Assembly: GCA_024699855.1 (NCBI GenBank)
Contig: JAMPIQ010000001.1
Location: 17,670,001-17,734,000, forward strand
Length of the DNA: 64,000 bases
Direction: 5' to 3'
Origin: Aphelenchoides besseyi
Lineage: Eukaryota; Nematoda; Chromadorea; Rhabditida; Aphelenchoididae
In this document: in pieces, positions 39,885 through 50,062 of the stretch
Layout: the number at the start of each line of letters is the position of its first letter
Numbering within the stretch: the stretch's first letter is position 1
Translations under genes and position numbers: made by a program
The notes under the pieces: generated by a model
Told to the model about the DNA's origin: nothing
Databases searched by the model: none
The model's input: the letters and a program-made list of their open reading frames with translations, nothing else

Positions 39885-41767
39885 ATGACCACTTACTCAC
39901 GATCGTTGGACGAGATTCTCGGCTTCACGCCGCCGGTTGCGGCGCGGCGTCGGATTAGCCAAGAAAATGGCGCGTTGCCAATTAAAAACCGTGAGTTTTG
40001 ACCGTTAACGACGCTTTTCACCTGCACGTTTCAGTTGTTGAGTTGGGGCGACCAAGCACACGACACGGACGTTCATCAGAAAGCAGCAGTTCAGGCGGCA
40101 GTGGTAAATTCCCACGAACCAATTTGGCCGAATCCAAAATCGACGTTTGGAGTCGTGACGAAGAGGACGTCAAGGGCACCGTAGATCCGGCAGCGTTTGT
40201 TTTAAACGAGTTTTTGTTATCATTCCAGAGTTTCAGACTACTCAACGCATTGGAAGCCCGAAGACCGCCACCAATTCCCGAGCAAACCGACGATTTTGCT
40301 CAATCCTCTTCGACCACTTCGACACCTTCGGAGAAACAAGAAGCACCAGTGATTCATATGCAACGACCAAGTCTTTCGACCTTACGTTCTAGCTCCTCGA
40401 GTACCCGCTCATCGACCGAGACTGAAGCATCAAATAGAACTCACGATGCTTCGGTCGATCCAACAGAAGATCAGTTAGACGGGTTGTTACGTCTTTCAAG
40501 TTCATCGTCATCTTCTGAATCGAAACAAAACGACGAGCAAACAATCGTGGAGCCATTTGTTTCAGTTCAGACGCTTCCGGACAATGGAATCGAACAAAAA
40601 ACAATTAAATCGTCGGCCAGTCGTCCTCAAACGACTGCAAGTTCAAAATCCTCTCCTGAGTTGCAACCAAAAGTCCTCGATACTCCTCCGCCAAAACTTC
40701 AACGTGATCCCAAACCGCGAACTCCAAAACTGACCGTTATACCTTCAAATCGGCCGTCAGCTCGATCAACAACCGGAGCAAAACCATTGACTCGAAGACC
40801 ATTGACAAGCAACAATTCGGCGACTATTCGACGAGCTTCCGCTGGCGCTGTACGACCGTCGACCATGTTGAAACAAACGACAACGGACGGAAACGCGAGT
40901 TTCAATGTAAGTGGATTTCTTGGTTCTGTTGACATTCAAATTTGTAGTTGTGGTTACAACGCAAAACACAAGAAGACAAACAACGTCGAATTGCGGAGAA
41001 GACCGCTGCTGCCGAATTGGCAAAGAAAAAAGAGGAACAGAAGGCGAATGCTGCACGTGCATTTGCGCAATGGAGTGCCGAATACGATCGGAAACGTTCG
41101 GAAGAAACGCGGAAACTACGCCGTCAAAAAGAAGAAGAGAAACGGAAGAAAGAGGCGGAGAAACAGGAACGTCGAAAGGCGGCCGAAATGGTTAGTTGAT
41201 TCGATTGTAAGATCTTCAAACGCCGATTCCAGAGCTTTTCTCATTGGCGTGAAGTCGAAGCCGAAAGACGACAAACCGAAAGACAACGACGAGCACGAGC
41301 TGAACGTGCTCGGAGCGAATCGATCGAAGCTCAGAAACGAGAACAGAAAACGGCGAATGCTCAAGCCTACCGACAATGGAGCTCCAATTCCTATTCACGA
41401 CTTCGCGATGCAAAACAACGAAAAGTTGAAGAAAACGAGAAGGAGGCCGAGAAATTGCGAACGGAACGTGAAATACGTGACTTAATGGCCAGAGACGCTT
41501 ATGACCTATGGTTGGAAATGAAAGTCTGTTGATTAAGTTTGTTCAATGATCTCAACTTGATATTTGCAGCGTAAAGAGCAAAACTATTCGCACAGCCTTA
41601 CCTACAAGATTTTGAACTACGATGCCGAAGCTAAACGTCGTTGGCCAACTCCGTGGATTCCATCGAATCCAACGGTCACACGCAAATTTGTGGGTACGGG
41701 TAATCGACGACGTACGCTGGAAAAACCGTTGGATATTGTGAAACGAAGAGCTCGATCTGTCTATTGA
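39885..41767 (+). CDS. Coiled-coil protein with a Trp-rich charged C-terminus (CCDC34/MAP9-like)
   Basis: Five exons. The start MTTYSRSLDEILGFTP at 39885 is followed by a large disordered exon rich in Ser, Thr and Pro (about 40035-40905). Next comes a long charged coiled coil of Lys/Arg/Glu repeats, e.g. RRIAEKTAAAELAKKKEEQK. It has recurring Trp-centred segments: ARAFAQWSAEY, FSHWREVEAERR, AYRQWSSNSY and ARDAYDLWLEMKRKEQ. The C-terminus is PTPWIPSNPTVTRKFVGTG followed by a basic stretch. The 'AYxxWLxxK' repeats in a charged coiled coil resemble CCDC34/CCDC181/MAP9 proteins, which associate with microtubules or cilia. That assignment is by pattern only. The third intron (about 41190-41231) keeps the frame. 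An AATAAA lies 35 bases after the stop. Confidence 0.7.
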
Positions 41768-41811
41768 TTTAAACGTTTATTGCTCAAGAACATTAAGGAC
41801 AAAATAAAAGT

Positions 41812-42957
41812 TCAATGGTTGGTCAAGGTTATCGTTGTAATTGCCGCTTCACTTTGTCCACGTGTTCGTTTCTTTAATCGATCAAACATTTCTTGTGTCA
41901 TTTTGATTGTTTCTTTTCGAAAATGTCTGACCGATAGCAGCATGATTGCATGATTCACTGGACTGTATGAAGCCAACGAGGCCACTCCAACAAACATTAG
42001 ACTGTACGCTGAGGGCAATTCGAAGTGTCCGACACATAGAAGCAACTCGGCCGGAATTGCGAAGAACAACGTAAAAGTAACAGTTTGAGCAATAATCGAA
42101 CGATGCAATGATCTTTGTAGAGATTGAGTTTTCGGAAGCGGTTTACCGATTTGTAAACACAAATAAATCACCCCGACAATACTTGCAATGACCATGATCA
42201 ACTGAAAATAAACTGATAAAAAAGAAATTTTGAATTCGTTCACTCACAACTACAACACTCACAGCAATGATGACGTGATTCATCTGATGAAAGTCTAAGT
42301 ACACAGGATTCTTTGACTTCTCTAGGTATTCTAAGTAAATAAAACGATCGCCTGGTTGTTTCATGTCCAATGATGCGATAGGCGAGTAATCGACCACAAC
42401 ATAAAAAATTAGAATATAACTGAAGAAGCAGGAGGACAGTAGCATATAGCCAAAGAATGAGAACATAAATCGAACATTCGAATGGAGAACATAATCGAAG
42501 AACAATCGTAAACGCGATTTCCGAGTCAATGAAATCAACGAAAACTGGAACAACTTGTTTACGATTTCAAGTCTCAACTTACTTGGTAGAGAATACAAAA
42601 GATGATAGAACCAAAATGAGCACACAGTAAGACTGCCAGTAAGAGCAAAGTGTAGAACTGAGCGTATTTACCCAAGTTGTTCACTAATCCATCGGAAACA
42701 ACGTGGAACATACTTGGAAGTGGAACGGGAAATAGTGCGATTAGCGTTAATTCGCTTAGATAGGCGGTGAGCAAGTTCGTACACAACAGACGACGATATT
42801 CGTTCATAACCGGCGGAGTTTTCCAACGAAATAGTGATATGATTAGGATAAAGGCAAATGTCTGAACTACTAAAATTGTATACAAATAAAATTGGAGACC
42901 CCAACGTAAACGACGCGACCATTGAAGATCCAAATCGGTTGGTGTCGGAACGTACAT
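41812..42957 (-). CDS. Nematode serpentine chemoreceptor (Srh/Sri-like 7TM)
   Basis: Three exons encode about 340 residues with seven hydrophobic helices and a short intracellular C-terminus. TM1 is YLYTILVVQTFAFILIISLF. The loop after it, RWKTPPVMNEYRRLLCTNL, carries the 'P..M..YR..LL' signature typical of the Str superfamily of nematode chemoreceptors. TM3 is FYTLLLLAVLLCAHFGSIIF. The last helix and its exit read SLASYSPVNHAIMLLSVRHF, where the P-x-x-x-x-I-x-x-L-S-V-x-x-F pattern of Srh/Sri receptors is seen. Such receptors are expressed in chemosensory neurons and detect environmental chemicals; the ligand cannot be inferred. It is convergent with the upstream coiled-coil gene, with only 44 bases between stops. 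Confidence 0.85.
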
Positions 42958-43347
42958 CTTAGTTCAAAAGACTAAATAACAATCGAATAACACCGCTTTT
43001 TGACTTGCCAGGTGCATTTCAAGCGACGCCTTTCCGGATGACCAAAGCTCGTATCAAGTTCGTAATTGTGTTATTGTACACGTATTCGTGGAATGAGAAA
43101 TTAGAAGTTGTGAATTTGAAGTTCAGCTGTCAGATTTATAATTTTTATTTAGCTCGAACAGTACAAGTAACTAATTAGAATAGACAATTAGAAGATCTAT
43201 AAACACGCTAATATCTGTAAGCAATAAGACAAGATGAGAAGTTCGAAATAAAAGTTTTTTCGCAAAATACACAAAGCCGAATCTACCCGTTATGAAACGA
43301 AAAATAAGATGAGGGTGAAAGAGAGATGGTTGTAAGATAGGTGCCGT
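42958..43347. other. Intergenic, upstream of the chemoreceptor
   Basis: Holds the chemoreceptor upstream region and the 3' end of the acyl-CoA synthetase gene; nothing else seen. Confidence 0.4.
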
Positions 43348-45723
43348 TTAGTTGTGCTTGTACATTGCAGCAATTTCGGCCTCGTAATACTTCTTGAGAA
43401 CCGGACGTTTGCTCTTGAGTGTCGGTGTCAACATTCCATTCTCGACGGACCATGGAATCGGATCCAAATACACGGCTTTGACCTGAAACGATTGTTCGAT
43501 TAAGAAGCGGTTCAAATGACTCACTTGTTCGATTCCGTTCAATTTGGCCGCTTTTCCTTGTTCAGTCATCATCTTCAGGACGTGACTACGAGCCTGTAAA
43601 TCGAATTTGTTTACGAAAACTGAAACGTAAAAGTTACCTTTGGTTCTTTGCAAATTTGTTCCAATGGCTTATCTTTGCCGGTTTCTGCTTTGTACCAATT
43701 GATTAGCTCTTGCGGTTCGGGAACGACGATCGCAACTAATGAGTTTTCGAGTGAGTGGCCATCCACGTAAACTTGTTGAACGATCGGACACATGACGTAA
43801 ATGGATTCGATCTTCTCTGGCGCCACGTATTCGCCTTGGGCCAACTTGAAGATGTGTTTCTTTCGATCGACGATTTTCAACGTTCCACGTTCAGTCCATT
43901 GACCAATATCGCCGGTGTGCAACCAACCAGCTTCATCAATTGTCTCACAAGTTTGCGCATCGTTTTTGAAGTAACCTTTGAAGACGTTCGCACCACGAAC
44001 ACAAACTTCACCAGCATTGTCTTTGGCAAAGTATCCAAGCTCCGGGACATCAACCAATTTGACCGAATTGCACGGTGATGGAACTCCAACATGTCCGGGC
44101 ACAGAATCGCCTTGCAAAGTAATTGTAACACATGCAACTGCCTCTGTTTGACCATATCCTTCGACAACCGTGCAACCCAATGCTGCGCGAATGAAGTTGA
44201 GAACCTCTTTGCCCAATGGTGCGGAGCCGGTGATCATGAGTTTCACATGTCCGCCCAATTGTTCGCGAATTTTGTGGAAAATAAGACGATCAGCCAGCGA
44301 ATCGTTGCAGATAATTCCACTAAAATGCAAACAAGATAATGAAATTGAAATACGAAAACCCACTTGTTGAGTTGACGCATCTTGTAGGCCATCGCCGAAT
44401 CAAAGATAAGTTTCTTGACTCGCGACTTTCCAACCTCGCTCATCACTTTGTCGTAGATTCGATTCAAGACTCGTGGCACAACGGGAAGAACGGTAGGTTG
44501 CAGAGTTTTAATGTCATCCGGAAGTCCACGAATATCACCTCGAAAGAAGCCGACGCGACCACCTTCGGTGTAAACAACGGATTGAACGACACGTTCGAAC
44601 TGAAATCACATTGCGAATAAAGATCGTTGAATAGGAAACTTACCATATGAGCGAGCGGTAAAAAGCTCATCATCACGTCCGTCGTTCCGAGATCGATGTT
44701 CTTGAAATAGTCGAGAGTCGTGCCATCAGCAATGATATTGCCATGAGTAAGCATCACTCCTTTTGGTTGTCCGGTAGTACCTAAAAAACGATAGAAGATT
44801 AAGAATCTAACGAATTCAAAATCTTACCGCTGGTATAGCAGATCGTAGCCAAATCGTTAGCAGTTGGCGGTTCCAATGGCACACGATTTTCGTATTCACG
44901 TCCAATCTTCTCCAATTCTCCGAATGAAAGCAATCGGATGTTGGACTCTTTGGCTTGTTCGATTGCATCGCTTGGAATTTGTGAGTCGAGGACCACGATC
45001 GTATGAAGTGATGGACAACTTTCGCGCTGCTTGATGAGTCCCATTGCTTTGTCCAATGTGTCGCAAACAACAAGATGAATGTCCGCTTGGTTGATGATGA
45101 AAACGCACGCTTCAGCGCCCAGCGTCTCGTATAACGGAACGATCACGTTGTTAAAATTGTAGATCGCGTGTTCGATGACAATCCATTCGGGTCGATTCTT
45201 GGCGTATATGCCGATGAACGATTTTTGTCCGGGCGCAACACCGAGCGCACGAAACGCTTGTGCAACATCGACAGATCGATCGATGACTTCATTGTAGTGA
45301 AGCCAAACGTACGGTTCCGAGCCATCGACCTGCTTCCGACGATAACCAAGCATCGGTCCGTTCTGTGATTTCGTGGCACCACGACGAACGGCATCGTAGA
45401 GAGTGGTGACATCGGAGTGCAACGTTTTGACCAAATTGTCTGAAGTGAGATATTTGCAGACACGAGAACCGTCCTGCAGAATTCCGGATCGAGAATGAGA
45501 ATCTTAGTGGAAATCGCTTACCGCCAAAACGCGTGTTTGCGCATTTAAATCGACCAACGGACGAACTTTCCCATCGGGTTTCGAAGACCACATGTACCAA
45601 CCCATTCCGATTGCTGCAGCTGCGCCAACAGAATAGACAAGAGACGAAGATTGACCACCACCGAGGGCGTTCGTGATCGTCGACTGCGTTGAGTTGGTTG
45701 CCCACTCGGCCAAATCAGCGAGT
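43348..45723 (-). CDS. Long-chain-fatty-acid-CoA ligase (ACSL family), 5' exon missing
   Basis: Multi-exon gene of the adenylate-forming enzyme family, activating long-chain fatty acids to acyl-CoA with ATP. Motifs in order: WVILxNRPEW-type QKSFIGIYAKNRPEWIVIEH, the AMP-binding P-loop YTSGTTGQPKGVMLTHGN, the L-motif region VVEGYGQTEAV, GWLHTGDIGQW, and the fatty-acyl signature DRKKHIFKLAQGEYVAPEKIE-type stretch. An N-terminal hydrophobic segment (SLVYSVGAAAAIGMGWYMW) precedes the catalytic part and should anchor it in ER or outer mitochondrial membrane, as in ACSL1/5/6. The reading frame enters from an acceptor CGCTTTTTAG at 45724-45733, so the first coding exon lies further upstream and I could not identify it. 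The first in-frame ATG downstream (45605) would cut into the anchor. Confidence 0.93.
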
Positions 45724-45752
45724 CTAAAAAGCGTTGAGCTGAAGCGATTCAA

Positions 45753-47507
45753 AAAGGTTTTGGTATTTGAATCGAAGACGCGTGTTATTTTCGCACAAAA
45801 AAATTTCCGAAATTAAGTCGCCGTCCTTCTTGTTTCAGATTGTGGACTTCGCTATCGACTTCCGCCCTCGAATGTCGACGCTTCCCAAATGGCAATCCCA
45901 TTGAAATCGCGCATAATCAAAAAAAAAAGAACCGACCGTCCTCCTACTGGTGGCAACACCCACAATGAACTGTCTTTACCAACCATAGCGACCAGAAACC
46001 GTTTCGAGTATCTCCAAGCAGTCGGACAACCGTAGAGCCGCTCTCTGTAAAAAAGTTGTTAGTTAAGCGACGGAGATCAACGCGAATCGGATGCACGCAA
46101 AACGACGATAAGAATCGCATTGTTTTTTGGAGAGCTAAAAATGACCCCTCCACTGCAACAGCCAAAGAGTCCACCCCCCGCCGCTCGACGTCCGTAAACA
46201 AAATGACTGCGTTTTGCGCCAAACGCCGAAAATCGTCTTTGGACGCATTTTGGATGCGTCAGCACAACAAGCGTTTTCGAAATAAGGCAAAAATATGCGT
46301 GAGCGAATTGCGGAACCGTTTCCCTCGATTTCACGACCTTGAAAGTTAAGACCACGTTGATTTACCGCGAAACACATTTTTTCGCTTTTGAACTCATTTC
46401 CGCCCTTTCAACCAAAAAATCCGCTGACGTGACATAACGACGCAAATCCACTGGACAAAGTTCGTCCGCCAACTGGCTCACAATCGAGACGTTCCCGCAA
46501 AAAAACAACAACTTTGTTTTTTGTTGTTGCAAACATTCCCAAGAATGTGAACGAAATGACCGTAAGATTGGAAACGAGAAATTTTGCGGCTACTTAAAAG
46601 GTTCGTAATTAGGCGCGAAGAAAAGTAGGAGGTTCATTAATTGATGAGTAGCGATCTTGGACCGTCATTCCCTGTTTGTTGATTGTGCAAAGTCCAAAGT
46701 GCGGTTGTTTTGGTACTCTGAGCTTGTGGAAACCTGCGCAATTAGGTGGCATACGATCAAGTCTTGCGAAACGTGAAGAAGAGCAACTGTTGCCGTGAGA
46801 GTCAAAAGTCCAAAAACTTGTCCTCACGACGACCTTTCAATCATTTTGATCTGTGGAGAGCACGCGGCCACTGATCATCGGCGGGGGCCAAACGAACGTC
46901 AGAAACCTTGAGGGGGAGCCACGAGGTTTTCAAGGTGCAAAGTTCGTTTGTTCCAAATCAACAACCTCCACCATAAGCTGGTTTGTTATCCGCTCGAACA
47001 AATAAACTAAATGGGAATGCAAACACTCTCCTCGCCATTTTAATCGCAATTTCGTTTCTTTGTTAATCCAATTTGCTGCGCATTTCTGCTCATTTCGAAC
47101 TCAATTAATCGACGGAAGGTCGTCGTTAATTCGAGCACCTTTGATTGCGAAAAGGCCCGAGACTTAAGCTCCCCCACAGAACACACACAAATTTGAGGAG
47201 CGCTGAGAAGTGGCGTGATGTTCCGCCCTTCATCACGAACAAAGAATCTTCTTTTTGGGGTCGACGTTCAAAAACATGTTCTTCGGAAGGCGAACGTTCG
47301 TTCCAACTCGTTAATCAAAAACACGCAATCGGCCGGAGAGAAAGTACAACGCAATTGATAAGCGGAAATTCCAACGAAAGTTGTCGTTTGGTTGATGAAT
47401 GCGCGAAACATTGAACTTCGAAGACCACTAACTTTGATTGTTGCAGCGAACATTCCGATTTCTCGAATTCAATTACAACTAACTTGCAAATTGAAACAAT
47501 TTTCCTT
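45753..47507. other. Gene-poor region
   Basis: Probably contains the undetected first exon and promoter of the acyl-CoA synthetase gene. Otherwise no coding sequence, RNA gene or repeat could be supported. Confidence 0.35.
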
Positions 47508-47692
47508 TTACGGTAATCTCATTTGTCGTCGAGTTGAAAAGTTCAGAGCATCGTACACATCGACCGCTGCATCATGAGTCACAAGGCCGGAACGTTTACC
47601 GTCGATCCGGAAGTCTAATTCGCATTTTCCACGATTCGTTGGACAATTGACAAATTCGAGGCTTTTAAGTTTATTTTCATGTTGCGACCTAA
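47508..47692 (-). CDS. Possible exon of a small secreted protein
   Basis: After a TTTCCATTAG acceptor on the minus strand, an open frame encodes RSQHENKLKSLEFVNCPTNR followed by GKCELDFRIDGKRSGL and VTHDAAVDVYDALNF, ending shortly after. Its composition looks like folded protein, with two cysteines ten residues apart. It would join in phase either to the peptide gene just upstream (donor AGAG|GTTGAT at 48032) or to an intermediate open frame starting at 47902. The family is not recognised and the true gene structure is unresolved. Confidence 0.35.
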
Positions 47693-48027
47693 CTAATGGA
47701 AACACGTGGAAACAAATTGAAGTTTATTGAACTAACGATTTTACATAGAAATTGTTAACCACGAAACTTGCGAAAACGTTGCCGTAGCCAACGTTCGGAA
47801 ACAGATTGACAAACGGTGAGATTTGGAAAACGTGGTCAGCGCTTGAATACGAAAAGATCAAAAACGAAAGAAGGGTTGAATGATTGGCTGCATAGTTACT
47901 AACTGAAATACTTTTACTGCTGTTCCCGTATGTCGTCGAATGTGATTATGACATCAGTTGATCAATTTGGTTGAGTTCGAACGATCAGACGAAAAAATAC
48001 GTTACAGAGGTTTCTCAATCATAACAA

Positions 48028-48234
48028 TCAACCTCTGCCGCAGTTGAAGGACGTACATAGAAGCCAAAATGACGAAATCGAATTGCCACCTCCGATGTTA
48101 TTGCCACCTGTTACGGGATTCAGATACGGAGTGATGGGCCATGTCTGTTGGGCCACTGGCTTTCCATCGATTATAACGATCAGTAGAACCAGAAGTGATA
48201 GAAATAACAAACGATTTAGGAATAAAAACTTCAT
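48028..48234 (-). CDS. Small secreted peptide precursor with Cys-loop C-terminus
   Basis: A 68-residue open frame. The signal peptide is very hydrophobic (FLSLLVLLIVIIDG) with a probable cleavage before KPVAQQTW. The middle is Pro/Gly/Asn-rich (GGNNIGGGN) and the end is SSFWLLCTSFNCGRG. Two cysteines four residues apart would close a six-residue ring, and the terminal Gly could donate an amide. A TATA box sits 38 bases before the ATG. The layout is that of a neuropeptide or small secreted defence peptide, but I recognise no family. There is no dibasic cleavage site, which is unusual for a neuropeptide. An alternative is that the reading continues by splicing at AGAG|GTTGAT just before the stop into the downstream exons. 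Confidence 0.5.
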   Translation of the reverse strand: MKFLFLNRLLFLSLLVLLIVIIDGKPVAQQTWPITPYLNPVTGGNNIGGGNSISSFWLLCTSFNCGRG

Positions 48235-48272
48235 TGTAAACACAATTGACTTTCAAATTTTGTGATTCGATC

Positions 48273-48280
48273 TTTTATAG
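48273..48280 (-). promoter_or_regulatory. TATA box of the small peptide gene
   Basis: CTATAAAAG on the minus strand, about 38 bases before the ATG at 48234, implying a 5' UTR of only about ten bases. The spacing supports that ATG as the start. Confidence 0.45.
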
Positions 48281-50062
48281 CAAACTATTGACGCTAAAGT
48301 GTTGAAAATAGTCGGGTTGAAATGTGCAGGAGCACAAACGATCGAGCATTTAAAACGCTGCTCCACGACATTTCGAAACGCTGTGATTGTAACAACACCC
48401 GCAATTACTTCTGCTCATGAAATCATCTGCGAAGTCACGTCGATGAGAGTAATCGATTGATGGAGGAAGTGTGTGACGCTCCAGAAACGCTGTTTGTTGA
48501 AAGTTGATGTTAAAAAACCGAACCAAAAGTGTCAATTTCGTTTCGTCGGTTTCTAAGCCTTCGGAATTCCCCTCGGAAAGTTGCAAATCAAATGAAACCA
48601 CTTCAAACTAATGCACACAACTCAACACACAGTCGTCGCAAATGATTCGAGCACTCGGTGGCTTCTGTAAACAAAATCTCGAGAGGCCATGAAATGCGAC
48701 GGACGTTCATTTTGTCACCAGAATGTTTTCGGAAACGTGGATTCCAACTTGGCTCCTCTCTTATTGGGACCGTAATTTCAAAAGATCGAAGCGGAAGATG
48801 TGCCGCTGGTCTCTTTGGCCCCACCAACCTATTTCCGCTTCTCGTTGTTTCTGTTCATTTAATTTGAAGGTCGTGAGTAAAATGGCCGCCGAGAAAACCA
48901 ACACTGCAAATTCATTAACCATTCCGGCGGTTCAGTTTTTGGAAAGTCAGTTGAATGACAATTAAAAGTCGAGGATGCTGACCAGTCGGTTTAATCACTT
49001 CTGAAGGCCGTCGCCAACGAATGAAACCTGCCGACGTCTTTCGCACGGCGACTTCGAGGGCGGAAACATCGAGATTGGAGACAAGAGCCGCAGGAAATAC
49101 CGTTCAATCTTTGAGGACGAGTCGCGCCGCTTCAATTTTATTACCCGGCCAACTTTTTTTGGGGAGTTTTGAGCCCCAAATTCGAGAAACGTTAGTTCAC
49201 GCTTCTGCTCGTTTAACGACTCGACGACTAAAACCACCAAACGGATTCCGTTGGCTTCGACCGTTCGCTCTTGATTTCCGTTCGCAATTAGCGGACTCGA
49301 AATCTCGAACCTTCGGTTGTGACGGTTGTTAACGTGGTTGATGGTCGAGAAAACGGGAATGTGGAAAAACGTGTCCAGTCGAAAATCATTGGCCCCTTAA
49401 TCTCGGCGGACAAATCCTCTTTAGTCCATTCGTCTTTAAAATGCACGAATTTTATTTTCGGGTTTTGGGTTGCAGTTGAAAAAACTCGTTGGAAACCCCA
49501 CCCGAAGCTGCAAGCTGATGGATCCAAATCACTCTCGCGCACACGTGTTTCCTCACTGCCGGTTGTGTTAATGTGAATTCGACACCTCACACGGTCCTCC
49601 GTGTGTCAACAATGCTAAGACGACGAAAAGGATTTTCGGACGGGAGTCAGGATTCACGAAACGACACGATAAGGTTTCGAGCTTTTACGTTCCCTCTTTT
49701 CGACTATGCGCCATTTTCGGCAAAATATCGCGCAGAATCAATTTTCATGTAAAAAAATCTCTTTGGTCCACACCCTCACACACTCTTGACGGCACCGTTA
49801 AATGCAAGCAAACTTCTAATCTTCGTCGTCTTGAAAGTTAACTTCTTTCTATGACCACTCTAACAGTAACTTCCCGCGTCTTGCCCACTAATCACAATTA
49901 ACATTTCGATTGCCGTGAATAATCCGAAGTTTCAGCTGATTGTCAAGATGAACTGCGGTTAATTTCGACATCAACAATCGTTCAAAGTCTTCGACCTTTC
50001 TAGGCCATTGAATTGGCACTTGCCGTTCTTTCTTCTTTTCGATAGAGGCTATCAATTGCACA
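48281..50062. other. Gene-poor region upstream of atlastin
   Basis: No coding region could be supported. Open frames at 48350-48600 (-) and 49288-49590 (-) lack splice sites or family resemblance. Presumed regulatory sequence for the divergent peptide (-) and atlastin (+) genes. Confidence 0.4.

Noticed and set aside
46056..46349. 97-codon basic open frame on the plus strand
   Set aside because: Composition of a chance frame, overlapped by similar length antisense frames; no splice or initiation context.
48001..48234. True vasopressin/oxytocin-type precursor
   Set aside because: The CTSFNCGRG end resembles the nonapeptide length and spacing, but the peptide is at the C-terminus, there is no neurophysin domain and no dibasic cleavage site.
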